Shown here: positions 1-6,204 of the stretch, piece after piece
How the letters are laid out: every line of letters starts with the position of its first letter
Position numbering within the stretch: position 1 is the first letter of the stretch
NCBI GenBank assembly: GCA_029560455.1
Contig: JAKQKW010000086.1
Location: 1-7,943 of the forward strand
DNA from: Candidatus Rifleibacteriota bacterium
GTDB taxonomy: Bacteria > Riflebacteria > Ozemobacteria > Ozemobacterales > Ozemobacteraceae
Direction of reading: 5' to 3'
DNA: 7,943 bases
The notes under the pieces: generated by a model
What the model was told of the DNA's origin: nothing
The model's input: only the letters and a program-made list of their open reading frames with translations
Databases searched by the model: none
Program-made: the position numbers and the translations under genes

Positions 1-811
1 TGGAACTACCCTGCATTTTTTTGACATTGCTGAAATAGAAACGCTTGGTCTCAGTTGTCAGACTTTTAACCTTCTTTTCCAGATGTTTCTTGATCGGGTC
101 TGAATCTGGAGCCTTGGCCAGGGCCTGACGATAAACATGCAGGGCCTTGGCATCGTCTTTCATTTTTTCATAGCAGTCTGCAAGAGGAACATAAGCTTTC
201 AGATAATTCGGGTTGAGCTGAATCGCGTTACGGAAATGAGCAGCGGCGGCATTGATATTGTTAGCCGAAAATTCAACCAGGCCCAGGTTGAAATGCGATT
301 TGAAAAAACCTGGTTCGAGACGTATGGCAGCATTGAAATGACTGCTGGCTTCACCATGCCGACCGGCTTTATAAAGAGCCCAGCCAAGTGAATCATGAAA
401 ACTCGGGGAATTTGGCTGCAGTTCAACGGCTTTCTGACACAACATCACGGCCTTCGCCGGATCGGTTTCTGTCGTGGCAAGCAGATAGCCAAGATTATTG
501 AGAGCCGACGGATAGTTCGGCTTAAGACTCAGGGCCCGTTCGTAGGCTCTGGCAGCGTTTCTTAGATCGCCGGTTTTTTCAAAGGCAAACCCGAGGTTAT
601 GAAAGGCCTCGGCAATATCCGGGCGCAGCTTCACCGCTCTCGTCAAGTCGGTTACCGCTTCGACGTAGTTTCTTTCCTGGAGTTTTCCGGTTCCACGGAC
701 ATACAGCTTCATTCCTTCGTCCTGATAACCCGGCAGGGCATCAAAAGAAAGCGGAAAAGCAGGAACAGTCAGAAAAAGCGCCAGAAACCCGGTCAATACA
801 AGCCTTTTCAT
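1..811 (-). CDS. Exported TPR-repeat protein (partial, C-terminus outside window)
   Basis: The reading frame is open from an ATG at 811 down to base 1, giving 270 codons with no stop, so the C-terminus lies beyond the left edge. The start is supported by a strong AGGAGG Shine-Dalgarno seven bases upstream. The protein begins with Lys-Arg and a hydrophobic stretch (about residues 4-20) typical of a Sec signal peptide, so export is likely. Six consecutive TPR units of about 34 residues follow, at roughly 40-64, 67-100, 101-135, 136-169, 170-203 and 204-237. They carry typical signatures such as HNLGFAFEKTGD, NNLGYLL, DSLGWALYKAGR and repeated 'ALxLxP' ends. A lysine-rich segment (about 241-265) follows. 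TPRs bind peptides or partner proteins; nothing visible names the partner. The gene is divergent from pyruvate kinase, with 161 bases between the two chosen starts. TPR identity is secure; the cellular role is unknown. Confidence 0.88.
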   Translation of the reverse strand, partial: MKRLVLTGFLALFLTVPAFPLSFDALPGYQDEGMKLYVRGTGKLQERNYVEAVTDLTRAVKLRPDIAEAFHNLGFAFEKTGDLRNAARAYERALSLKPNYPSALNNLGYLLATTETDPAKAVMLCQKAVELQPNSPSFHDSLGWALYKAGRHGEASSHFNAAIRLEPGFFKSHFNLGLVEFSANNINAAAAHFRNAIQLNPNYLKAYVPLADCYEKMKDDAKALHVYRQALAKAPDSDPIKKHLEKKVKSLTTETKRFYFSNVKKMQGSS

Positions 812-972
812 GATTTGCCTCCTGTAATATGGCAACAATTTATAATTTTTCCCTATGTCTATCGGCAGACTGAAGACTTAACAGCAACTATTTTTTGTCT
901 GACGAAAATTTGCATCCCTGATAAGTTGCGTGTATGTTGACGGCATTACATCTTCTGATGACAGGTGAGTTT
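812..972. promoter_or_regulatory. Divergent intergenic region between TPR gene and pyruvate kinase
   Basis: This 161-base gap must hold the start signals for both divergent genes. On the plus strand, TTGCAT (910-915) and TATGTT (933-938) are spaced by 17 bases. They are a modest sigma-70-type candidate that would start transcription about 28 bases before the pyruvate kinase ATG at 973. On the minus strand an AT-rich block contains TATAAA (reverse complement of 839-844), well placed as a -10 for the TPR gene, but no recognisable -35 accompanies it. I saw no convincing operator palindrome. These are visual matches only. Confidence 0.3.
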
Positions 973-2394
973 ATGACCAGTAAAAAAACCAGAATCGTTG
1001 CGACTCTTGGCCCGGCTTCAGCAGCTCAGGAAACCGTTGAACAACTGATAATGGCCGGTGTTAATGTTTTCCGGCTCAATTTTTCCCATGGCACCCACGA
1101 AAGCCATCTGACCGCCATCAGAACCATCAGATCCGCCTCCGAAAAGACCGGCAGATTTACCGCTATTCTTGGCGATCTCTGTGGGCCAAAAATCAGAATC
1201 GGCAAGTTTGCCAACGGCCCGATCGAACTCAATGCCGGTGATGCATTTTTTATCAGCGAAAACCCGGACGAACCAGGCAGCCAGCAAGGAATAGGCACTT
1301 CTTACCCATACCTCACCAAAGATCTGCGGCCCGGCAATTCGGTTCTGCTCGACGACGGCAACATTATGCTCGAAGTCACCAGTATCGCCGGCAACCGGGT
1401 TAATTGCCGGGTGCTCGATGGCGGGCCGCTCAAAGACAAAAAAGGCCTCAGTATGCCCGGGATTCCGCTCAGCATAGAAACCATCACCGATAAAGACCGG
1501 GCTGATCTTAAATTCATGATTGAACAGCAGCTCGACTTCGTGGCTCTGAGCTTTGTCAGAAAAGCCAAAGATCTGATCGATCTGCAAAAACTCATCGGTG
1601 ACGCCCAGATCCGCATTATTGCCAAGATCGAAAAGCCGGAAGCTCTTGACGAAATCGACCAGATTCTTGACAATTGCGAAGGAGTAATGATCGCCCGCGG
1701 TGATCTCGGCGTCGAAATGCCGATTCAACAGGTTCCTGCCGTGCAGAAGCAACTGCTGCTCAAATGTGGCCGCCGTGGCAAGACTGTCATAACTGCAACT
1801 CAAATGCTCGAATCGATGATCGAAAACCAGCGTCCCACCCGCGCTGAAACCACCGACGTCTTCAACGCCATCGTCGAAGGCTCCGATGCGGTAATGCTCT
1901 CTGGCGAAACCGCCGCCGGCAAATTTCCGGTCGATGCCGTTAAAATGATGGCAGCCATCGCCACAGAAGCTGAAAAAATCAGCTCTGACAATTATGAACG
2001 TATCAACAACCTGCTGCCCGAAGTTGGTAATGCCATAGAAGAGGTCATGGCACACGCAGCCTGCGAAGCTGCAATGAACGTTGAAGCACGTGCCATCGTT
2101 CCATTCACCCACAGCGGTAACACCGCCCTGCACATTTCAAAGTACCATCCACCAACCCCGGTATTTGCACTTACCCCAAGAGAAGCCACCTGCCGCCGCC
2201 TCTCTCTGAGCTGGGGTGTAACTCCAATTCTGGTCAAAGACATACGCAATACAGATGAAATGATTGCAATGGCCGAAAAAACCCTGAAAGAGCTTGGTAT
2301 AGCAAAGTCTGGTGATGTCATCGTCATTGTCGCCGGGGTTCCGCTTGGCGTCAAAGGCAACACCAACCTGATGAAGCTGCACCGGATCGGCTGA
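973..2394 (+). CDS. pyk: Pyruvate kinase, predicted K+-independent type
   Basis: Catalyses the last ATP-forming step of glycolysis, phosphoenolpyruvate plus ADP to pyruvate plus ATP, in the cytoplasm. The 473-residue product is normal for a bacterial pyruvate kinase. Visible motifs in order: N-terminal KTRIVATLGPAS; FRLNFSHG (33-40, with the conserved Arg34, Asn36 and Ser38); DLCGPKIRIG (68-77); a B domain at about 75-170; the family signature IIAKIEKPEALDEI with catalytic Lys218 and metal ligand Glu220; ARGDLGVEMP with metal ligand Asp244; ATQMLESM (Thr276); and a C-terminal regulatory domain from about 350. The Lys73/Leu69 pair matches the K+-independent class (Lys117/Leu113 in rabbit numbering). 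The start at 973 is chosen because AGGTGAG lies just upstream; in-frame ATGs at 934 and 958 lack a ribosome site and would add non-conserved residues. Monocistronic, followed by a hairpin terminator. The family is certain; the choice between pykA and pykF naming is not. Confidence 0.97.
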   Translation: MTSKKTRIVATLGPASAAQETVEQLIMAGVNVFRLNFSHGTHESHLTAIRTIRSASEKTGRFTAILGDLCGPKIRIGKFANGPIELNAGDAFFISENPDEPGSQQGIGTSYPYLTKDLRPGNSVLLDDGNIMLEVTSIAGNRVNCRVLDGGPLKDKKGLSMPGIPLSIETITDKDRADLKFMIEQQLDFVALSFVRKAKDLIDLQKLIGDAQIRIIAKIEKPEALDEIDQILDNCEGVMIARGDLGVEMPIQQVPAVQKQLLLKCGRRGKTVITATQMLESMIENQRPTRAETTDVFNAIVEGSDAVMLSGETAAGKFPVDAVKMMAAIATEAEKISSDNYERINNLLPEVGNAIEEVMAHAACEAAMNVEARAIVPFTHSGNTALHISKYHPPTPVFALTPREATCRRLSLSWGVTPILVKDIRNTDEMIAMAEKTLKELGIAKSGDVIVIVAGVPLGVKGNTNLMKLHRIG

Positions 2395-2452
2395 ATTAAA
2401 CTGCCTCGACAAGCAGAGACAAACCAGCAGTCTGACCGTCCTATAAAAGCAA

Positions 2453-2485
2453 AGAGGCCGTATCATCAATCGTGATACGGCCTCT
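2453..2485. terminator. Hairpin terminator between convergent genes
   Basis: There is a perfect 13-bp inverted repeat, 2453-2465 against 2473-2485, with a 7-base loop. It lies between the pyruvate kinase stop (2394) and the stop of the converging cysteine-cluster gene (2519). Read on the minus strand, the stem is followed directly by TTTGCTTTTAT, a fair U-tract, so it looks best as the terminator of the minus-strand gene. On the plus strand only a short pyrimidine stretch follows, so termination of pyruvate kinase there is probable but less canonical. Nothing else was seen in 2395-2518. Confidence 0.8.
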
Positions 2486-2518
2486 TCCAGTTACGGTTTG
2501 TGATCAGATAAGCCCTGC

Positions 2519-2824
2519 TCAGCCCTCGTCGACAAAATAGTAACCGCATTTATCTCTGGTGTGCGGAAACATGTCTTCTTCGTTGAACGGATAAATCTTG
2601 CAGACATCCGGCTTGGTTTCGTGAATACGGCAGAGAAACATGCCATCTTTTTCATAAAGAAACGGGCAGGGAAAAGAAGACTTGCAGCAGGCGCCGCAGC
2701 CAAGACAATCACCACGCCGGCGCCGTAACCCGTCTTCGACTACCTGCTTCTTTAAAAGCATCAGATAGCGGCGCTTAACCTGCATCTTAAATGATGTTAC
2801 AACTTTTTTATAAACTTTTTGCAT
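2519..2824 (-). CDS. YkgJ-type CxxCxxCC cysteine-cluster protein
   Basis: A 101-residue protein with a basic N-terminal helix (about 1-37) followed by a compact cysteine-rich domain: CLGCGACC (Cys40, 43, 46, 47), then Cys53, Cys65, Cys75 in CKIYPF, and Cys93. The CxxCxxCC core followed by a CxxH and a C-x-IYPF segment is the hallmark of the YkgJ/UPF0153 family, thought to bind zinc or an iron-sulfur cluster; the reaction is not established. The ATG at 2824 is chosen because GGGAG sits five bases upstream and a near-consensus promoter ends about 25 bases before it. The frame extends upstream to an ATG at 2884, but that overlaps the -35 box. The gene lies 78 bases downstream of the channel gene on the same strand, with its own promoter. 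No signal peptide, so probably cytoplasmic. The family call is firm, the function open. Confidence 0.88.
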   Translation of the reverse strand: MQKVYKKVVTSFKMQVKRRYLMLLKKQVVEDGLRRRRGDCLGCGACCKSSFPCPFLYEKDGMFLCRIHETKPDVCKIYPFNEEDMFPHTRDKCGYYFVDEG

Positions 2825-2855
2825 CGGTTCTCCCACAAGCAAAACAGGGTACCTG

Positions 2856-2884
2856 ATTATAAGCCTCGTCTGGCTTGCGGTCAA
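2856..2884 (-). promoter_or_regulatory. Strong sigma-70-type promoter for the cysteine-cluster gene
   Basis: On the minus strand, TTGACC (2884-2879, five of six consensus bases) is followed by a 17-base spacer and a perfect TATAAT (2861-2856). Transcription would start near 2849, leaving a leader of about 25 bases before the ATG at 2824. This is the best promoter match in the window. It indicates that the cysteine-cluster gene is expressed independently of the channel gene upstream. Confidence 0.75.
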
Positions 2885-2902
2885 CTTTTAGGGAAAATGT
2901 GA

Positions 2903-4507
2903 TCACAGCTTGAAGAACCCGCGGATCCTGCGAAGCAACGCCGCCCTGGCAGCACTTTCCTCTGCCGGCTTCTGAGCGGCAGCCCTGGTTTCATGATGAT
3001 CGGCCGCGAGCTGAGTGTTTCTGCTGCTGCGTTCGGCAAGAGTTTTGCTGAGAGTTTCTGCCAGTTGCGAATCTTCACTCAACAGCCGACCCATAGTATC
3101 GCGGTTGAGCTTGAGAAGCCTTGTTTCGTGCTTGGCAACTACAGAAGCAGAGCGCTTCTCACCTGTCAGCAGCGACATTTCACCAAAGAATTCGCCTTCA
3201 CCAAGCTCGGCAACTGCTTTTTGCCCGGCACTCGCAACAAACACCTGTACCCGACCACGATCGACTATATAAAAGTCGGTATCAAAGGCGCCTTCAGTGA
3301 CAATATGTTCTCCGGTTTCATACCAGCACTCTTCAAGGCGCTCGGCAACGAACCTGCGTAATTTGCCATCGAGAGCAGCCAGAAAGTCGATGCCGCCGAT
3401 AAGGTTCAGCCGGTGCTCGATCGTTTTGTCGTGATCGTCTTTTTCGTGATGCAGATAAACATCACGAATCGGAAACGGAATCGAAATTCCTTCGCGTTTG
3501 AGCTGATACCACACCCTCGAAGCCAGACGAGTTGCTGCCAGACCAGGGCTCGCATCATTTGAAAGCCTGAAGGTAATTTTATAATTGATCGCTGAGTCGG
3601 CAAATTCAATCAGCGAAACCGACGGGGCGGGCCGCTGGTAAATCTCTTCAACCTGACTGGTCGCAGCAAGGAGAACTCTCCGCAATCTTTCCGGCGAAAC
3701 ATCATAAGGCAGACCGATGGAAATATCGTGGAACATCGAGCCATCGGCCGCCGAAAAGTTAACGATCTCGTTTTTTGAAATCTGGTTATTCGGAATTACT
3801 ACCAGGCCGGTATTAGACTGCCGCAGAGTCGTGGCACGCCAGTTGGATTCCTCAACCCGGCCAAAGAAGCCGTTGATTTTGATCCAGTCGCCAATTTTAA
3901 ATGGCGGTGAAATATGCACCGAAAGACCGGCAAACAGGTTACCAAGTACGTCCTGCAATGCCAGACCGAGAACCATGGTAAAAACTGCCGAGGTTGTCAG
4001 CAGCGGTGTAATATCGATCTTGTAGGTGTTCGAAAGAAACGAGAGAATGAGAATCAGGTAGACAATACCCTTGATCAGTTGCCGAAAGATTCTAGGAAAT
4101 TCCTGCCCGGCTTTGCGGCGTGAATAACTTCTCAGCGCCCCGAAAAACAAAATTTCGCCGGCAAGAAGAGCTAAAGAAGCATTCAACAGCAACTGTGCCA
4201 GAGCGAAAACCTCCGGCCTGAAAAAGTCAAAATCCCTGAAACGGCAATAGACATAAAAAGGCAGGGCCGCGACCAGAAGGTAGCCGGGCAAAGAAATTGC
4301 TCCCCAGAAAGTCCCTTCGTTTGAACCAGACCTTCTTGCCATAAAGCCGATCAAAGCACGCCAGAGCATAATCATGACTATCCACATGCAGACGAGAATA
4401 GCTTCGCCAAGCACATGGGGTAACATTTCCCAGAACCAGCCCAAAGTTAATACCTCACAAAAAAGATGACACGCCATCGCATCTATCGACCCTATTGTAA
4501 CAACCAT
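2903..4507 (-). CDS. MscS-family channel with C-terminal cyclic-nucleotide-binding domain (bCNG type)
   Basis: A 534-residue inner-membrane protein. Hydrophobic helices lie at about 28-56, 68-88, 101-126 and 143-160. An MscS-like pore helix and beta domain follow: TTSAVFTMVLGLALQDVLGNLFAGL (about 171-195) and ISPPFKIGDWIKING (199-213). The alpha/beta vestibule domain extends to about 352. Residues 375-490 form a cNMP-binding domain with a good phosphate-binding cassette, FGEMSLLTGEKRSAS (441-455), retaining Glu443 and Arg452, which contact cyclic nucleotide in CAP/PKA-like domains. This layout matches bacterial cyclic-nucleotide-gated (bCNG) channels of the MscS superfamily. These are inferred to be ligand-gated and often respond poorly to tension. 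An Ala-rich, basic tail follows. No ribosome site precedes the ATG at 4507. An in-frame TTG at 4444 has GAGGT at good spacing and is an alternative start (513 residues) that keeps all helices. Divergent from the operon starting at 4584. Confidence 0.93.
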   Translation of the reverse strand: MVVTIGSIDAMACHLFCEVLTLGWFWEMLPHVLGEAILVCMWIVMIMLWRALIGFMARRSGSNEGTFWGAISLPGYLLVAALPFYVYCRFRDFDFFRPEVFALAQLLLNASLALLAGEILFFGALRSYSRRKAGQEFPRIFRQLIKGIVYLILILSFLSNTYKIDITPLLTTSAVFTMVLGLALQDVLGNLFAGLSVHISPPFKIGDWIKINGFFGRVEESNWRATTLRQSNTGLVVIPNNQISKNEIVNFSAADGSMFHDISIGLPYDVSPERLRRVLLAATSQVEEIYQRPAPSVSLIEFADSAINYKITFRLSNDASPGLAATRLASRVWYQLKREGISIPFPIRDVYLHHEKDDHDKTIEHRLNLIGGIDFLAALDGKLRRFVAERLEECWYETGEHIVTEGAFDTDFYIVDRGRVQVFVASAGQKAVAELGEGEFFGEMSLLTGEKRSASVVAKHETRLLKLNRDTMGRLLSEDSQLAETLSKTLAERSSRNTQLAADHHETRAAAQKPAEESAARAALLRRIRGFFKL

Positions 4508-4583
4508 TAACAGATGTTGCTGAAAGCTTGACTTTTTTCACTCGGAACCGTTAATGATAAAGGCATAACTACAGGAACAGATT
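4508..4583. promoter_or_regulatory. Divergent promoter region of channel gene and three-gene operon
   Basis: These 76 bases separate the channel gene from the GNAT-like gene. On the plus strand TTGACT (4528-4533) is a good -35 match. The best -10 candidate is AATGAT (4553-4558), with a long 19-base spacer, so this is a weak assignment. The plus-strand gene has AGGA (4573-4576) seven bases before its ATG. For the minus strand I see no convincing promoter. No sigma-54 -24/-12 element is present here. Confidence 0.35.
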
Positions 4584-5426
4584 ATGCAGGAAATTTTTAA
4601 AAAACTTGAATTCAGAGCATTTTCATATGAAGAAGACCCCGAATCGGTCGCCGACATGCATTGTTGCGCCGAAACTCTCGAAGGGTCATGGTTCGATCGC
4701 AGCGACACATGCAAAATGCACTCTAAAATCGTTGTCAGAAGCCCTGGCTCTTCGTGGGTCCTTGCCTATGGCGGAGTTATTTTTGCCCATGCTGACATGA
4801 TCAAACTGCCAACCGGCGAAGCGTCTGTCATTGCCTGGCGGATTCATGAGAACTACCGTTATCCACAGGTGGTCAGACTACTGCATGAGGGCCTGGCACG
4901 CGAAGCCAGAAAACGCGAATGCTCCGGCATGATTCTTTTTGCTGACCGATCCCAGATCGATGAAGAACTCTCAATGCTCGGCATGCAGCCAGATCGCCGT
5001 TACCACTATGTTGATGTTTCAGCCGCTGAGCACGGCAAAGTTCTGCGAAATGAACGTGTCGTGCTTCACCCCGACGATATTGCCGGGCTGAATCTGTTTC
5101 CATTTCTCGGCATTCCGCTGCCGCCATCATATTTTCTGCACCGCGCTTATCTGGGCGCTGATTATGCTGTATTCAGACATGTAAAACCGGCAACCCACGA
5201 GATTTTTCACAAAGGCAATACCTTTCTTGCCTGCCATGATGGTCGCGAGTGGTGCATTTTTAAAAAGGGCGACTTCAAACCCGACAAAGATGTTATCTCT
5301 TCGGTCCTGAAAACCGCTGCCTCACTCCAGCCTGGTCGTATTCTACTGAGCGAAAAGGCGTGTGAAGCAGCCGAGCTGATTCCAATAAACGATGGAGTGT
5401 ATCATGACTATTTCTCTGCGCTCTAA
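4584..5426 (+). CDS. GNAT-fold-like protein, first gene of operon
   Basis: A 280-residue soluble protein with no signal peptide or membrane segment. Residues of about 8-146 have the rhythm of a GNAT N-acetyltransferase: a helix after FRAFSYEEDPESV, strands WVLAYGGVIFAHADMIKL (58-75), GEASVIAWRIHENYR (78-92), a long helix VVRLLHEGLAREARKR (96-111), strand SGMILFAD (114-121), then DEELSMLGMQPDRRYHYVDV (126-145), which resembles the 'xxLGFxxxxxY' end of GNATs. The acetyl-CoA loop normally reading (Q/R)xxGx(G/A) is not clear; NYRYPQ stands in its place. It may therefore be a divergent or non-catalytic GNAT. Residues 150-280 form a second, unrecognised part. The start is supported by AGGA seven bases upstream. 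Its 3' end overlaps the next gene by 23 bases. The fold is inferred by eye and the substrate is unknown. Confidence 0.6.
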   Translation: MQEIFKKLEFRAFSYEEDPESVADMHCCAETLEGSWFDRSDTCKMHSKIVVRSPGSSWVLAYGGVIFAHADMIKLPTGEASVIAWRIHENYRYPQVVRLLHEGLAREARKRECSGMILFADRSQIDEELSMLGMQPDRRYHYVDVSAAEHGKVLRNERVVLHPDDIAGLNLFPFLGIPLPPSYFLHRAYLGADYAVFRHVKPATHEIFHKGNTFLACHDGREWCIFKKGDFKPDKDVISSVLKTAASLQPGRILLSEKACEAAELIPINDGVYHDYFSAL

Positions 5427-6204
5427 AACAAGGTATTTCTGCATGTTCATGCTTCTCGCCGTGTTCTTCTGCCTTTTTGCCACCGGCAGCGCCTTTGCTC
5501 AGCGTAATGTCTGCTATGAATGCAAGACAATCAATGCCGCCGATGCCGCCAGCTGCAAAAACTGCAACCTGGCACTCAATCTCTGCCTCGACTGCAATAC
5601 CGAAAATCCTGCCGACAAAGATTTCTGCAGCAAATGCAATGCATCACTCGCCGAAATGCGCATTCTTGGCCGTATAGACCCCAAGACCCGTGAAGAACTC
5701 AAGCTTGGCCAGTCTGAGCGCGCCAAAATCGAAAAAGAACTGATGAAAATCGGTTACCTTCTTGAAAAAAAACCTGAAGACGAAGAAAAGCTTATCTTCA
5801 AAAAAGCCATGCTGCTGCATCGCATGAACTTCTTCTCACGTGAAGCCGAAACCTGGCGCGAATTTCTTAAAAAATTCCCCGAAACAAAGAAAAAATCAAC
5901 CGCCAACGCTTACCTCGCCATTGCCCTGAGAAAATGGGGCTACCTGCTTTACAGCCAGAAAAACAAAGACGAAGCCGCCCAGCTGTTTGTCGAAGCAACC
6001 GAAGCCAATACCATGGACGCCGAAGCCTGGAGCTGGCTCGGTCGCGTCAAAATGGAAGCCGGCAAGAATGACGAAGCAAAAGCCGCTTATCTCAAGTCAC
6101 TCGAAGCCAACCCGGGCGACAAGGTTGCCATCAATTTTCTCAAAAAACTGAAAGCAACAATTCCCGCAGAACTGCTTACTCCCAGAGCTGATGACAAAAA
6201 ATGA
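5404..6204 (+). CDS. Exported protein with two zinc-ribbon motifs and TPR-like helices
   Basis: A 266-residue protein. Residues 1-32 form a clear Sec signal peptide: basic Arg6, Lys8 and Arg10, a hydrophobic core, and an Ala-Phe-Ala cleavage site before Gln33. Two copies of one module follow, with identical spacing: C37-x2-C40-x10-C51-x2-C54 and C61-x2-C64-x10-C75-x2-C78. Each resembles a zinc-ribbon half (CYEC...CKNC, CLDC...CSKC). From about 100 onward the chain is alpha-helical, charged and Lys/Glu-rich, with TPR-like repeats: AYLAIALRKWGYLLYSQKNK (169-188) and AWSWLGRVKMEAGKND (208-223), each with an alanine-rich second helix. Zinc ribbons are mostly cytoplasmic, so their placement behind a signal peptide is unusual. 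The ATG at 5404 is chosen because GGAG ends six bases before it; an in-frame ATG at 5392 overlaps that site. It overlaps the previous gene by 23 and the next by 14 bases. Function unknown. Confidence 0.85.
   Translation: MTISLRSKTRYFCMFMLLAVFFCLFATGSAFAQRNVCYECKTINAADAASCKNCNLALNLCLDCNTENPADKDFCSKCNASLAEMRILGRIDPKTREELKLGQSERAKIEKELMKIGYLLEKKPEDEEKLIFKKAMLLHRMNFFSREAETWREFLKKFPETKKKSTANAYLAIALRKWGYLLYSQKNKDEAAQLFVEATEANTMDAEAWSWLGRVKMEAGKNDEAKAAYLKSLEANPGDKVAINFLKKLKATIPAELLTPRADDKK

Noticed and set aside
934..972. Upstream in-frame ATGs (934, 958) as the start of pyruvate kinase
   Set aside because: Neither has a ribosome-binding site, the first overlaps a candidate -10 box, and the added residues do not match the usual pyruvate kinase N-terminus. 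The ATG at 973 has AGGTGAG upstream.
1018..2133. A 371-codon open frame on the minus strand opposite pyruvate kinase
   Set aside because: It lies wholly antisense to a certain gene, has no ribosome site, and its protein has no recognisable motif. It is a by-product of the codon usage of the pyruvate kinase frame.
2825..2884. N-terminal extension of the cysteine-cluster protein to an ATG at 2884
   Set aside because: The extension would cover the strong promoter, and the ATG at 2824 has a good ribosome site.
3832..3847. Sigma-54-like -24/-12 element on the plus strand (TGGCACG, 4 bases, TTGGA)
   Set aside because: It is inside and antisense to the channel gene, no plus-strand gene follows for over 700 bases, and the -12 element has GG where GC is required.
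5470..5472. Cys23 of the zinc-ribbon protein as a lipoprotein attachment site
   Set aside because: It is preceded by Phe-Phe rather than a small residue, so there is no lipobox. A signal peptidase I site after Ala32 fits better.
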